Below are positions 11,041 through 21,204 of a DNA stretch of 64,000 nt, in pieces. Made by a program: the position numbers and the translations under genes. This DNA is from Lepus europaeus (lineage: Eukaryota > Chordata > Mammalia > Lagomorpha > Leporidae). Below the pieces are notes generated by a model. That model did not search any database, had not been told where the DNA came from, and saw nothing but the letters and a program-made list of their open reading frames with translations. The DNA lies in contig NC_084835.1 in NCBI RefSeq assembly GCF_033115175.1, positions 30,275,858 to 30,339,857 on the forward strand. The letters run 5' to 3'. The number at the start of each line of letters is the position of its first letter. Position 1 is the stretch's first letter.

Positions 11041-11255
11041 ACATGGCCTTGGAGACTAAGAGAGCCCCACACATTCCACATAGGCTCCACCTCTAACTCA
11101 GTCAGGTGACCCTGGGCAGCATAGCTAGCTGCCAGGTAAAGTGGAGGGAATAACTCCTCCTATACTGGTTATGAGAATTCTGTAAGCTCACTCAAAGAAA
11201 GCCCTAACACAGGGCGTGACACAAAGTTAGTATTTGAAAATGTTAGCTATGGAGA
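11041..11255 (+). mobile_element. MIR SINE, diverged
   Basis: The landmarks 'tcaggtgaccctgggcagc', 'ggttatgagaattctg' and 'gggcgtgacacaaagttagta' keep MIR order. Confidence 0.65.
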
Positions 11256-11808
11256 TACTCAGGGCTATGGATCAATTTAATTGTCAACAGTTGGCACTTA
11301 TATGTTTTAGAAGCCTTCCACCAGACAAATCTAATGTGTAGCCAGGGTTGAGAAGCTCTAGTTAAACATTGATCCAAATACTGATCAAAGCTGAGAGAGA
11401 AGGACACCTGTTATCATTGATTGATTTCTCGTGGCAAGTCAATCTCGTGGCAGAAGGAAGAATGAATTGCACCTAAAAAAATAAAGATTTGCAGGACAGC
11501 TTGTGGTGGATCGATGGGGAAGGAAGTTGAGAAGAAGACAAAGAGGGTTACAGTAGTCTTGGGTAAAGTGAAATGGGTAAGAACAGCTTGGAGTCTGTTT
11601 CAAATGCTAGAAATGGTTCCCACCTACTTCCCAGGAAGTCACACCTGAGTTCTGTGATGACAGAGCCTCCAAAGCCAAAAGCAATGAAGCAATTTCCATT
11701 GGGTAAGAGTCTGTAGGACGGGGAGCAAAAGCAGGACTGATTCAAATGACAAGGGACAGCACTAACAATATATATACTAATAGCAGCCACCCTTAATATA
11801 CATATTTG
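11256..11808. other. Unassigned DNA
   Basis: No feature is recognised. A 90-codon minus-strand frame (11548-11820) has no known motif. Confidence 0.5.
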
Positions 11809-12156
11809 TGTGGCAGACATTTGTTGTAGCAGTTAAGGCACCCCTTGGGACACTCACATCCCCTTTCAGAGTACCTGGGTTTCAGTCCTAGCTCTGCTTC
11901 CACTTCCAGCGTCCTGCCAACAAACCCCCCGGGAAGTAGCAGGTAATGACTCTAGTACTTGCATCGCTGCCTCCCTCCCACATGAGACACCTGGTTTGGG
12001 TTCCAGGATCCTAGCTATGGCCTGGTCCAAGCCAGGCTGTTATGTGCATTTGGCGACTGGACTAGTGGATAAAAAATCTTTCTCTGCCTCTGTCTCGTTC
12101 TTTCTATCCCTCTGTCTCCACTTCAAATCAAATAAAAAATAAATAAAATTCAAAAA
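11809..12156 (+). mobile_element. CSINE, variant subfamily
   Basis: The body follows the variant with 'gcagttaaggcacc', 'agctctgcttcc' and 'gggaagtagcaggtaatgac'. The tail is an AAAT-rich run. Confidence 0.8.
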
Positions 12157-12179
12157 GCTCATGAAAAAGTAGATTTAAA

Positions 12180-12252
12180 AGATAAGTAAGTTTATCTTAA
12201 ATATAAATATACATATATGCATATCCATATACATGTACATATACATAGTTGT
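12180..12252. repeat. AT-rich (ATAC/ATAT) simple repeat
   Basis: A degenerate alternating purine-pyrimidine tract that follows the SINE tail. Confidence 0.8.
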
Positions 12253-12290
12253 ACCTAGCATTTTTCATGCATCAAAATTAACAAGAGCTG

Positions 12291-12610
12291 GGACCAGTGT
12301 TATGGTCCAGCAGGATAAGCCACTGCTTACAACACTGGCATCCCATATCAGAGTATAGGTTCAAGTACCAGCTGCTCTTCTAATCCAGCTTCCTGCTAAT
12401 GTGCCTGGGAAGGCAGTAAAAGATGGCCCAAGTGCTTGGACTCCTGCCATCCACATATGAGACACAGATGGAGCTCTGGGCTCCTGGCTTCAACCTGGCT
12501 CAACCCTGGCAGTTGCAGCCATTAGCAGGTAGAAGATCTCTCTGTCTTTCTTTTTCTCTGTCACTGTCTTTCAGATAAATCAATACTAAATTAATAATAG
12601 TAATAATAAT
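12291..12610 (+). mobile_element. CSINE with short TSD
   Basis: A diverged full copy ends in an (AAT)n tail. The 8-bp repeat aagagctg flanks it at 12283-12290 and 12611-12618. Confidence 0.85.
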
Positions 12611-12616
12611 AAGAGC

Positions 12617-12850
12617 TGATATTTGCTGAGTGCCTACTGCCTATCAGGCACTAATCTAAGTGTTCGATGGCTTTGAACTCACTGTACCTTCAGAGCAACC
12701 CTCTGAAACAGCCACCACTCAAACCACACTCTAAAAGAAAAGTCATGTTCACCTGAGGTGACTTGCCCAAGCTGCTAAGCTCAGACTTTCACTGGGTCCT
12801 CTGCCTCCCAAATCCAAGCTCTTGACCAACTGCTAGACGGCTGAGCCTCC
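12617..12850 (-). mobile_element. MIR SINE, antisense
   Basis: In inverted MIR order, 'tgctgagtgcctactgcctatcaggcac' is followed by 'gaggtgacttgcccaagctg' and a decayed inverted head. Confidence 0.85.
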
Positions 12851-13279
12851 CACTATCTTACACGTTAAAGGCAGCTCCAGAATGTTCACCCAGCTTTCAT
12901 ATAAGCAGCTGTCTCTTCAGAAGGTGCTGCCCACATAGCCACAGGATATAAATTTGTACCAACCTACTCAGAGTGGGCTATGGTTGGGTGTTCCAATTTT
13001 AATTGTCAACAGCAGTGCCCAAGTAGTCTTGGCCATTCAATCCACTTTGTAGGAGAAAAGGCAGCTGGCAGTCGGTCAAAGCAAATGCTGCAGAACACAT
13101 AAAGGCAGGGGGTGGGGAGCAGATGTAATCTCTGCTGGTAACGAAGGTTAAAGAACACATTTCTTCTAGAAGACCAGCTTCAAAAACTAAAATGACAAAT
13201 GAACCTCAGCTTTCAAGTAGTGGAAACTTTATCTAGGTTATCAATACTAATTGTTGATTTTCAGTATATATAGAGAGGA
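12851..13279. other. Unassigned DNA
   Basis: No feature is recognised. Confidence 0.5.
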
Positions 13280-13402
13280 GGTTACTTCAAAAAAGGTCAT
13301 GGAAGATGTAAAGGAAAAACTATGCATGCATTTCAAAATTCTTGTGCACCCAAATAAACCTATCTTTTAATTCCACTTTTCACAAACTTTTTAAAGTACC
13401 CT
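13280..13402 (+). mobile_element. Short palindromic element, copy A
   Basis: The ends are near inverted repeats: ttacttcaaaaaaggtcatgg on the left, and a right end that reads cactttaaaaag-like on the other strand (plus-strand acaaactttttaaagta). The middle, gcacccaaataaacctatctttt, is shared with copies at 32874 and 43138. The size and terminal inverted repeats suggest a non-autonomous DNA transposon, possibly Tc1/mariner type. Confidence 0.65.
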
Positions 13403-13828
13403 ATTACATGCTTCTTCCTAGTTCTGATGCATTAATTTGAGAAAGTGCATAATTAAAAATAGCCCTATTCGCAGTGTTAACCTAAGGGACTGAATTACTT
13501 CCATGACATAACTAAGCCAGAGGGGACACTGAGAATTCTTATTGGTCTCTGCCTTTAAGACTTGCCTTTTGACCTGAGGGAAGTAACTGTACTACAGGGA
13601 GTTTATTAGAAGAAGTAAAAAACAGAATGGCTGATCCTTTCACACTGGCTGTCTGCACTAGAAGATCCAAAAGAAAACGGGTAGGACTTTATTCTGTCAC
13701 TGGATTTCACCATGGTCTGAAGCTGTTTCTTGTTCAGAACATAGTCTTTGCAGCATTTACAGGCCCAGTGTAAGTAGATATTAAAGACTGCAGGTAGCCC
13801 ATTTTCGTTTTCCATTTCGTTGATGAAT
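13403..13828. other. Unassigned DNA
   Basis: A 75-codon minus-strand frame (13606-13833) is Cys- and Lys-rich in its middle, but I do not recognise it and it has no exon context. Confidence 0.5.
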
Positions 13829-13985
13829 TTCATCCTCCTAACAACCCTTTGAGAAACTGAATACTGGAGTTATCTCCAATTGATATATAAGGAAACTGAA
13901 GTTCAGAGTTTACCTAGTACATGGCTGGAACTAGAATTGTGACCTCTAAACTCTTCAACAGATTCACCTCCAACCATGCTGGTAC
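13829..13985 (-). mobile_element. MIR SINE, antisense
   Basis: The run 'cctcctaacaaccctttgag' followed by 'aaggaaactgaagttcagag' is inverted MIR. Confidence 0.8.
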
Positions 13986-14119
13986 AGAGACTGACTTAGG
14001 GTCCCTAACTCAAAACTCTTTTTGGAAGTAGGTGTGATATAAGCCTGAAATAAATGAAGGTGAGTTGAACTTCAAGAACTCTCATAGTAACAGATCTAGG
14101 ACTCCCATAATAACAGAAT

Positions 14120-14290
14120 GAGGCATCAACTAATTGAATACTTGCTGTGTGCCAGACACTGAGGCAAGAATTTCACAAACATGCATTTCTTCTTTTAACA
14201 TTCACTACAATTCTGGGATGTGGGACATAGAATTCTCCATTTGCAAGATGAAGAACTATATCCCACAAAGTAACTCTCCACAAATCAAGT
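14120..14290 (-). mobile_element. MIR SINE, antisense
   Basis: The words 'atacttgctgtgtgccagacac', then 'acattcactacaattctgggatg' and 'ccatttgcaagatgaagaa' follow inverted MIR order. Confidence 0.8.
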
Positions 14291-14366
14291 GATTTTGAAT
14301 CATCAACACATCCAACTGACTCCTAGAGAAAGGAAAAGCATTTCTAAAAGTAATTCAAGAGTGCAC

Positions 14367-14691
14367 ATTAGGGATGAGGGGTTAGACTGTCACTTGGGAT
14401 GCCTGCATTCTATATCAGCACAACCTTTCAAGTCTCAGTTGCTCCACTTCCTATCCAGCTCCCTAATATGTCAGGAAAAGCAGCAGAAGGAGGCCCAAGT
14501 GCTTGGGTCCCTGCTATGCACATGGGACCTGGATGTAGTTCCAGGTTCTTGGATTTGAACTGGCTGTTGGGACCATTTGAAGAGTGAACCAGCAGATGGA
14601 AGATCTCTATCTCCTCTCTCTCTGTCTCTCCCTTTCTCCCTGTAACTCTGCCTTTCAAATCAATAAGTAAATCTTTTATAAGAAAAAAACA
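14367..14691 (+). mobile_element. CSINE, diverged
   Basis: The head is altered (ggggttagactgtcacttggg). The body, the TC tract and the AATAAGTAAATC tail are clear. Confidence 0.85.
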
Positions 14692-14789
14692 CACGTTATC
14701 TTAAGATTTGCATGCTAAAAAAAAAAACTAGAAAAAGTGATGTCAAGGAACATTTAATTACTTCTGTATTTCCTGTCACTATTTGAATA

Positions 14790-14995
14790 TATGGCACAAT
14801 GGAGTGGTTAAACAAACTGGCTGACTCGGCTGACTTAGAAGCAAGAGAGTACTTCTAAGCCTCAATTTCCTCATCAGTAAAATGGGGATGGTATACCACA
14901 TCCTGGTGTTGTGAGAATCCAATCGTACAATGTATAAAGCATTCAACGCAGTTCTTGTTACACAATCAAACATAGCTGCTGGCATATCATAGTAA
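14790..14995 (+). mobile_element. MIR SINE
   Basis: Near full-length: 'atggcacaatggagtggtta', 'cctcaatttcctcatcagtaa', 'gttgtgagaatcc' and 'gtataaagcattcaacgcag'. Confidence 0.85.
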
Positions 14996-15649
14996 TATAA
15001 TGATATCACTGATAATAAATAGGAGAGATACTGTAATAAGAAAACTGCTCTAGATTCAAATTATAATTTTGTGGTCTCTGCTATGATAATAACATTTCCC
15101 ATTGATAAGTATTTTCTTGGTGTTTTTTGTTAAAGGCTAAAATGTGTAACTTTGCTTGGTGGAAAGGGTTACGGAGTTGCTACACAAGAATGGTTGCTTC
15201 TGCTTGATAAACAGAAAGCCAGAATAGCATCAACAGTGGGGCAGAAAGATGTGATTTATAGGCTCTTTTTCAATTGCAAAACCAGCCTAGGGAATCAAAT
15301 GCACTTTATAGGAGATGCCAGCTTTTCTTCCTTTCAGAAAATTATATTGGAGCATCCACCAAATGGCTTCCAAGTGCTCATGAGTGATGGCCTTTCTTGT
15401 TTAAGGTGAGGAATGGCAATAACAGGCAGTCCCAGGAGTATCCCCACTTTCTCAGAACCCCTACTGTAGAGTTAGAACTGGCTGGCTCCTCGCCAGGAAT
15501 TGATGCCACTGGAAATGTCCTGGATCTCCAGGGCTCACTGAAATCTATTGAGAGGCCAAATAAAAGCCCTGCAGGCCCACACAGATGCTCTGTCAATGGG
15601 GACTTGTCTGTAGCCATATACGAGTCTCATATTTTATACAGGTTTGAGA
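14996..15649. other. Unassigned DNA
   Basis: No repeat is recognised. Two open frames of 85 and 93 codons (15152-15409 and 15397-15678, plus strand) overlap in different frames and show no domain. This is one of the longer repeat-free stretches and could hold conserved non-coding sequence. Confidence 0.5.
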
Positions 15650-15740
15650 TTCCAGTTTCAGACCCATTATCTCTGTGACCTGAGGCAAGTTCTTCGTTCC
15701 TCTGAGCCTTGCTTTCCTCATACACTGGAGATAATAACAG
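15650..15740 (+). mobile_element. MIR core fragment
   Basis: 'ctctgtgacctgaggcaagtt' and 'tctgagccttgctttcctca' match the MIR core. Confidence 0.8.
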
Positions 15741-15747
15741 AAAATAA

Positions 15748-15748
<1 letters not shown>

Positions 15749-15789
<41 letters not shown>
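15749..15789. repeat. (TA)n microsatellite
   Basis: About twenty perfect TA units sit where the poly(T) of the adjoining antisense SINE would be expected. Confidence 0.97.
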
Positions 15790-15791
<2 letters not shown>

Positions 15792-16068
15792 AAGACAGAA
15801 AGAGAGAAGGTGAGCTCACTCACATCTGCAGGTTCTTTCCCCAAATGCCTGCAACATCCAGGGCTCCAGGAATAAAGCCAGGAGTAAGAAACCCAATCCA
15901 GGTTCCCTACATGGTGGCAGAAACCCAATCACCTAAGCCATTACTGCTGCCTCCTAGGGTCTGCATCGGCAGGAAATTGGAGTAAGGAGCCAGAGCTAGG
16001 TATTGCATCTGATATGGAAGTCAGGCATCTTAACTGATACCTTAACAGCTAGGTCAACACCTACCCTG
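15790..16068 (-). mobile_element. CSINE, antisense, variant subfamily
   Basis: It has the variant block cctcctagggtctgcatcgg. The T tail has been replaced by the TA microsatellite. Confidence 0.82.
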
Positions 16069-16719
16069 AGAAAACCCAGACCGTGTTTAGAAGTAACATA
16101 ACTTTAAAAGTAACACTGGGATGAGGTTCTAGCAGCACACAACACAGACCTAGACCTAAAAGTTCTCTGAGGCCTGAATTATCTAAAAATTACATATTTT
16201 TATATAATAATTCTCCATTGTAAGTTTTGTATTATTTATTCATTTATTTGAGAAACAGAGACAGAGACAGAGAGCTAGCTCTCTCATTTGATGGTTCACT
16301 CTTCAAATGCCCACAATGGCTGAAGCTGGGTCAGGCTGTAACTGGGAGCCAGGAACTCAGTTCAGGTCTCCCACATGGGTGACAGGAACCCCAATTACTT
16401 GAGGCATCACCTGCTGCCTCCCAGGGTATATATTAGCAGTGTTGTGGGCTAGGTTGGGCCTAAATTAATTTTCCAGACTCTAGCAAGAAGAATTCTAAGT
16501 ACAGGCACAAACATGGCATGCAGTATGATAAACTTTATTTACAAAGCGAGGAAAATACACAGGCACATTAAGTCTGTTTTTAGGGAGAGTGGCCAGGGAA
16601 AGGGAATTACCATACCCTGCTCTGCTCATCTTGAGTCCACAATGAGGAAGGAGAACCCACTTACATTCTCCTCAGCTTTTTTTATGAGCTTAGAAAAATG
16701 GAGTGTGGGGCCGGCACTG

Positions 16720-16784
16720 TGGCACAGCGGGTTAATGCCCTGGCCTGAAGTGCCGGCATCCCATATGGGTGCCGGTTCGAGACC
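16720..16784 (+). promoter_or_regulatory. Well-preserved Pol III A and B boxes of a CSINE
   Basis: The A-box-like tggcacagcgg (16720-16730) and the B box ggttcgagacc (16774-16784) match the tRNA-type internal promoter well. Whether it is transcribed cannot be seen from sequence. Confidence 0.6.
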
Positions 16785-16973
16785 CAGCTGCTCCACTTCC
16801 AATCCAACTCTTTGCTACGGCCTGAGATAGCAGTAGAAGATGGCCCAAGTCCTTGGGCCCCTGCACCCAAATGGGAGACCCAGAAGAAGTTCCTGGCTCC
16901 TGGCTCCTGGCTTCGGATCGGCACAGCTCCGGCCATTGTGGCCAATTGGGAAGTGAACCATTTGGATGGAAGA

Positions 16974-16977
<4 letters not shown>

Positions 16978-17013
<36 letters not shown>

Positions 17014-17038
17014 TCTCTCTCTCTCTCTCTCTCTCTCT
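16978..17038. repeat. (TC)n tract
   Basis: About thirty CT units, with small interruptions, expanded from the CSINE pyrimidine tract. Confidence 0.95.
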
Positions 17039-17393
17039 GCCTCTCCTCTCTCTGTGTAACTCTGATTTTCAAATGACTAAACAAATAAATCTTTATAAAA
17101 AAAAAAAAAAGAAAGAAAAAACAGAAGTGTTTACATGGTACCACCCCCATGTCCCAGGTAAGAGGAAGTATTTCCAGGGTAGGGGTCCCCTGATTGACAA
17201 GTAGGTGAACATGGCAACATAGAACAAAGGAGGGGCAGCTTCCAGCTCATCAATTTCAAACTATATGTCTAAGCTTTCCCATATCAGCAGGAAGTTAGAA
17301 TTAGGAAAAGAACCAGGACTCAAATGCAGGCACTCAGAATGGGATGCAGGTGTCTTAACTAGATAGGCCAAACATCCACAACTAGGGTGATTG

Positions 17394-17395
17394 AT

Positions 17396-17426
<31 letters not shown>

Positions 17427-17430
17427 TTTT
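17394..17430. repeat. (TTTA)n microsatellite
   Basis: About nine tetranucleotide units lie just beyond the antisense SINE head. Confidence 0.95.
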
Positions 17431-17500
17431 TGCCAGTTTACACTGTCTGCTTCCAACTGAAAACAGTTTACCCCCAAGAGTCAAAGTATAATCCATGATG

Positions 17501-17818
17501 GGGCTGGCGCTGTGGCTCACTTGGTTAATTCTCCGCCTGCGGTGCTAGCATCCCATATGGGCGCCAGTTCTAGTCCTGGTTGCTCCTCTTCCAGTCCAGC
17601 TCTCTGCTGTGGCCCAGGAGGGCAGTGGAGGATGGCCTCAGTGCTTGGGCCTCTGCTCCTGCATGGGAGACCAGGAAGAAGCACGTGGCTCCTGATTTCG
17701 GATCAGGATCAGCACCGGCCATAGTGGCCATCTGGGGAGTGAACCAACGGAAGGAAGACCTTTCTCTCTCTCTCTCTCACTGTCTATAACTCTACCTGTC
17801 AAACAAATTTTTAATAAA
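17501..17818 (+). mobile_element. CSINE with TSD
   Basis: A near-consensus copy of the 'ctcacttggttaattctcc' type. Flanks agtataatccatga (17485-17498) and agtatattccatga (17819-17832) differ at one base. Confidence 0.93.
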
Positions 17819-17999
17819 AGTATATTCCATGAAATGCTAGTCCCATGAGACTGTCCTGAAGAAAAACAGCATGATAGACCTCTTTCATAGATTCCAAAGG
17901 TACTTTAGCAAATCAAATATCCTTTGCAGGTGAAGTTCTATAATAGATCCACAGCAGTCATAGCATGTTATATATGAGAAGAAACTTGCATTCATTTAT

Positions 18000-18135
18000 C
18001 TATTCATTTATTCATCTAATATTCACTGAGCACCAACTATTTGTAACACTCTGAGCTGGGCAGTTGGGACAAGTGTAGAAATACTGACATGATGTCTATG
18101 TTCTCAGAGTTCCCAGTATAGTGGAGAACAAATTA
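18000..18135. mobile_element. L2 3' end remnant
   Basis: 'ttcatctaatattcactgagcacc' followed by 'gagctgggcagttggga' and 'tgtctatgttctcagag' fits the L2 3' end. Confidence 0.65.
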
Positions 18136-18229
18136 AATACAAGAATTACTTCAAATTGTGATATGAATAACTAAAAATGAAGAATAAAGCATGGTTAGGA
18201 AGATATTAGCATAGCTACTTAGTTTAGAT

Positions 18230-18665
18230 CAGTCTGATAGGTTGAATATTACTACAAAGTCTTTGTAGTTCTTCCCACCAAGAGATAGTCTATTCTCCTA
18301 CACCAGGTATCTAGGCTGTCCTTGTGATGTGCTTTTATCAACAGAATGTGGCAGAAGTGAGGTTATGCATGTTGCAGATCCTCAGCACCAAGAGGCCTTC
18401 AGCTTCCATTCTCATTACCAAGAAGCTGGAAGGAAAGACCATGTGGAGAAAGACAAGAAGGAAGAGAGAAAATTCATTTCCTAGTTCAACCCAGCCTGAC
18501 CAAGTTGACCCACAAGTTGACTGCAACTACATAGTTGAGCCAGGTGAGACCAGAAGAATAATTTGGCCAATCAACAGAACCATGAGAAATTGTCAATTGC
18601 TACTTATTGTTTTTAGCTACTGTGTTTTGCATACTTTGATATGAATCAGACAAAACAACTGGAAT
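18230..18665 (+). mobile_element. MaLR (MLT1-type) LTR
   Basis: The landmarks 'aggctgtccttgtgatgtgctttt', 'agaatgtggcagaagtgaggt', 'accatgtggagaaagac' and 'atgaatcagacaaaacaactgg' follow an old MLT1 LTR. The 106-codon frame inside it is not a gene. Confidence 0.75.
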
Positions 18666-19916
18666 CATTCAAGAGCTCTGTAAGAAAGGTCATTTAGATT
18701 GAAGAGTGAATAACATTGAGAAGGCAAAGAACAGAGTTGGAGAACATTCTAGACTGAAAATGATAGAGTTGTAGCTCAGGAATGAGCAGCTCTCAGCTTT
18801 CCCAACAGCTGAAGGGAGGAGACAGATTAAAGAGGATGGTGGACACTTTGATAAGCCATTCAGTTACTCCACCACCACCACCATCCCCTTCAAGACTTAG
18901 ATCTTGATCCCATGGCTTCTCCTAGCAAGCATGACTGACAGTGCTCAGCTGATTCTTCTCTGGAAATTTACTTTGTCTAAAGAGAGCTGCCTAGTCTAAA
19001 GGTATGGTCCTCCCTGGGGAAGTGCCATCCAATGATAAGTCTATGTGTATATAAGAGAAGGAAGGAGGGTGTTGGTATAAAAAACCAAACTCTGGCTGCA
19101 GCAATGTGAGACAACTCCAAGCTTCCACTGAGATCAGCCTTTGTTGTGATTGCACCAAAGTTCTACTTCTACACCTGCCTAATTCTGCATTCCTCACTCG
19201 CCTTCTAGGTAGATTTTTCCTCCATGCAAATTTCCATCTCAGTCTGCTTCCTGGGGAACCTGGGGGCATGTGTGGGGAAGACACTGGGAGGGATTATTCT
19301 AATAGCACAAGTGAAAAAAGATAACTTGGACTAGAAGAGTAGTTTTGGGGATGGAGATAAATAAATATGAGATTAGGAGGTAAAGCTCACAGAATATATG
19401 ATTACTTGAAAGACTGGGAAACAGGAAGCAAACCAAGATCACCAATAATGCTGTGCCAACCTATATACTAGAGCCTGAGGCAAAAGGCAAAGTCAGTAAC
19501 TCTCATCCATGTTTATTTAAAGTGTTGACACTTTGCTCACCATGTTTTGGCATTAACTTTGACTTTTTAAAATATTCTCTTCATTGCTGAATGTTTTGGC
19601 ATCCCCTTAAACTTTCACTCAAAACTTATACCTCACTCATCTCATCCTAGTTCTGGCTCTGAAAATGTTTATTGGTTTAAAACACTAAGAGTTGGGACAG
19701 TTTGTTACACAGAAAAATTCTGAGATTTCCTAAATTTAATTATAGGGTCCAGAGGATGGGAGGGTGAAGAAATAAGAGAAGTCAGTTAACAGTTGTGTAT
19801 GAAACTAGCAAAAGACTTAACATTCCTGAATGTAGTTGAAACATTGACTTATATCCCATCACAGCTGACTACCAGAGCCACTGTGCCCTACTTATATGTG
19901 AACTTTCTGGTCTGTT
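18666..19916. other. Unassigned DNA
   Basis: Apart from a short CCA-repeat stretch near 18871-18886, nothing is recognised in this 1.25 kb. Its low repeat content makes it worth a conservation check. Confidence 0.5.
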
Positions 19917-19929
19917 AACCCCGTACAAT

Positions 19930-20127
19930 TTGACCTGGACTGGTTTACCCCTCCTTAGGCAACCTGGTGGTCCCCCGCTCCCAGGAGGTCACCATATTGA
20001 TGCCGAACTTAGTGCGGACACCTGATCAGCATAGTGCACAACAGCCCAGAACTCCTGGACGCAAGTGATCCTCCGGCCTCAGCCTCCCAAGTAGCTGGGA
20101 CTACAGGCGCATGCCACCGCACCAGGC
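19930..20127 (-). pseudogene. 7SL (SRP) RNA retropseudogene, 3' truncated, tailless
   Basis: Read on the minus strand from 20127, the sequence follows 7SL RNA from its 5' end to about nucleotide 198. It covers the 5' part of the Alu domain (gtagtcccagctacttggg, ggctgaggc) and then S-domain words such as agttctgggctgttgtgc, ccgcactaagttcggcatc and aatatggtgacctcc. The S-domain words show that it is 7SL and not a primate Alu, which lacks this segment. The remaining ~100 nucleotides of 7SL are missing and there is no poly(A) tail. Direct repeats aaccccgtacaat (19917-19929) and aaccccatacaat (20128-20140), differing at one base, mark retroposition. A functional SRP RNA cannot be made from it. Confidence 0.93.
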
Positions 20128-20320
20128 AACCCCATACAATCCACAACCAACATTTCTTCATTTCTTCTCCTCATGTACTGCCCTCCTATCCCAAAGCTTT
20201 TCCATGCCCTTCGTATTAGCTTGTCCCTCTTACTTATAGCCAGCATAGGCTCAGTGTAAACAATGAAAAACCCCAGCTTTTCCTTATAAAAATACTCTTA
20301 GTTCTAAGTAGAGCAGACTT

Positions 20321-20603
20321 AAAAATTTTTTAATTTATTTGAGAGAGAAAGACAAAGAGAGATCTCCAGTCCACTGGTTTCTCCCCAAATCCGCACAACA
20401 ACTGGAGCCTGGGACTTCATTCACATCTCCCACGTGGGTGGCAGGAACCCAAGTACTCTTGCCATCATTGCTGCATCCCAGGATGTGTATTAGCAAGCAG
20501 GAAGCTAGAATCTGGAGTAGAGCCAGGCCTCCAATCCAGGCACTCTGTTATAGAAAGTGGGCGTGCCTGGTGGTCTCTTAGCCACTGGGCCAAACACACA
20601 ACC
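20321..20603 (-). mobile_element. CSINE, antisense, variant subfamily
   Basis: The block gcatcccaggatgtgtattagcaagcaggaagc and the end 'actgggccaaacacac' place it in the variant group. It is well diverged. Confidence 0.82.
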
Positions 20604-20759
20604 CTCTAAAGAACATTGTTTCTACTGCTAACTTCATTGCTGGTAGTTTCAGAAACTTGTCCCAGGACCTGGCCCTTTTCCTGATCAGCATCTACAACAG
20701 CCCCTTTTACTTCAGAGAACCCATGTTCTCAAGCATTTTGGTTTAACAACAGCAATTGA
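20604..20759. other. Unassigned short stretch
   Basis: Nothing recognised. Confidence 0.5.
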
Positions 20760-20915
20760 TTACTACTGTACTAGCAATGAGTCTTTGGCAATTTATTTAA
20801 TCTCCCGAAGCCTCTGTTTCCTAACCTGTAAAACAGGAATAATATAATATTTCACATGGTTATTTGGGGGATTAAATAAACTATTTCAAACAAAGCCCTT
20901 AACACAGTATTTTAT
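20760..20915 (+). mobile_element. MIR SINE
   Basis: 'gcctctgtttcctaacctgtaa' followed by 'gggggattaaataaac' and 'aagcccttaacacag' is MIR. Confidence 0.85.
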
Positions 20916-21204
20916 CCAATGTGTCCACAATTATCATCAATAGAATCATAAGAAATAGATTTTGCTTTGAAGATCCTAGAATGATATTGATTTTTTTTTT
21001 TTTTGAGAATGCTGGGCAGAATTTCCTATTCTGTTTCTTAAATAAGGCCTCAACATTTTTACTTTCTATTTCTCTCTACATTTCTACATTTTTAAATAAT
21101 CTTTATGGGCATGTTTAAATATGAAGGGTAATACCTAGTTACTTTAGAGAAACTGGTAATTCCTGTGTTTCTGAATGGAAGCCAGGCAACTTGTATTATT
21201 CTTA
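20916..21204. other. Unassigned AT-rich DNA
   Basis: A T-run lies at about 20992-21004; nothing else is recognised. Confidence 0.5.

Larger units (their letters stand above)
16707..17110 (+). mobile_element. CSINE nested in the solo LTR
   Basis: A full-length copy, little diverged, with a very long TC tract. An imperfect duplication (agaaaaatggagtgt on the left, agaaaaaacagaagtgt on the right) flanks it. It is the youngest layer of a three-deep nest. Confidence 0.93.
16440..17286 (-). mobile_element. Solo LTR of an endogenous retrovirus, antisense
   Basis: Outside the nested CSINE the insert is about 440 bp. Read on the minus strand it begins TGATATGGG and ends CACAACA, so it has the 5'-TG...CA-3' ends of an LTR. 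It has a TATA-like cataaaaaaag, then an AATAAA signal (aataaagtttatc, near 16530) and a GT-rich stretch. A 4-bp target duplication, gcag, lies at 16436-16439 and 17287-17290. No internal viral sequence is next to it, so it is a solo LTR left by LTR-LTR recombination. A 4-bp duplication fits a gammaretrovirus-like (class I) element, but the family is not identified. Confidence 0.72.
16231..17380 (-). mobile_element. Antisense CSINE (variant) split by a solo LTR
   Basis: The tail half is at 16231-16439 and the head half at 17287-17380. The break falls inside the motif attagcaggaag, duplicated as gcag on each side of the LTR. Confidence 0.85.

Noticed and set aside
13606-13833. 75-codon minus-strand frame with clustered Cys
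   Set aside because: It has no recognised domain and partly overlaps a MIR.
16720-16784. tRNA gene
   Set aside because: The A and B boxes belong to the tRNA-derived head of a CSINE; no cloverleaf with acceptor stem and anticodon loop can be drawn.
18324-18644. 106-codon plus-strand frame
   Set aside because: Lies within an MLT1-type LTR, and no viral or host protein motif is seen.
20034-20127. Looks like a primate Alu (agtagctgggactacaggc)
   Set aside because: The match continues into 7SL S-domain sequence that Alu lacks, so it is 7SL itself. An Alu would also imply primate contamination, which nothing else supports.
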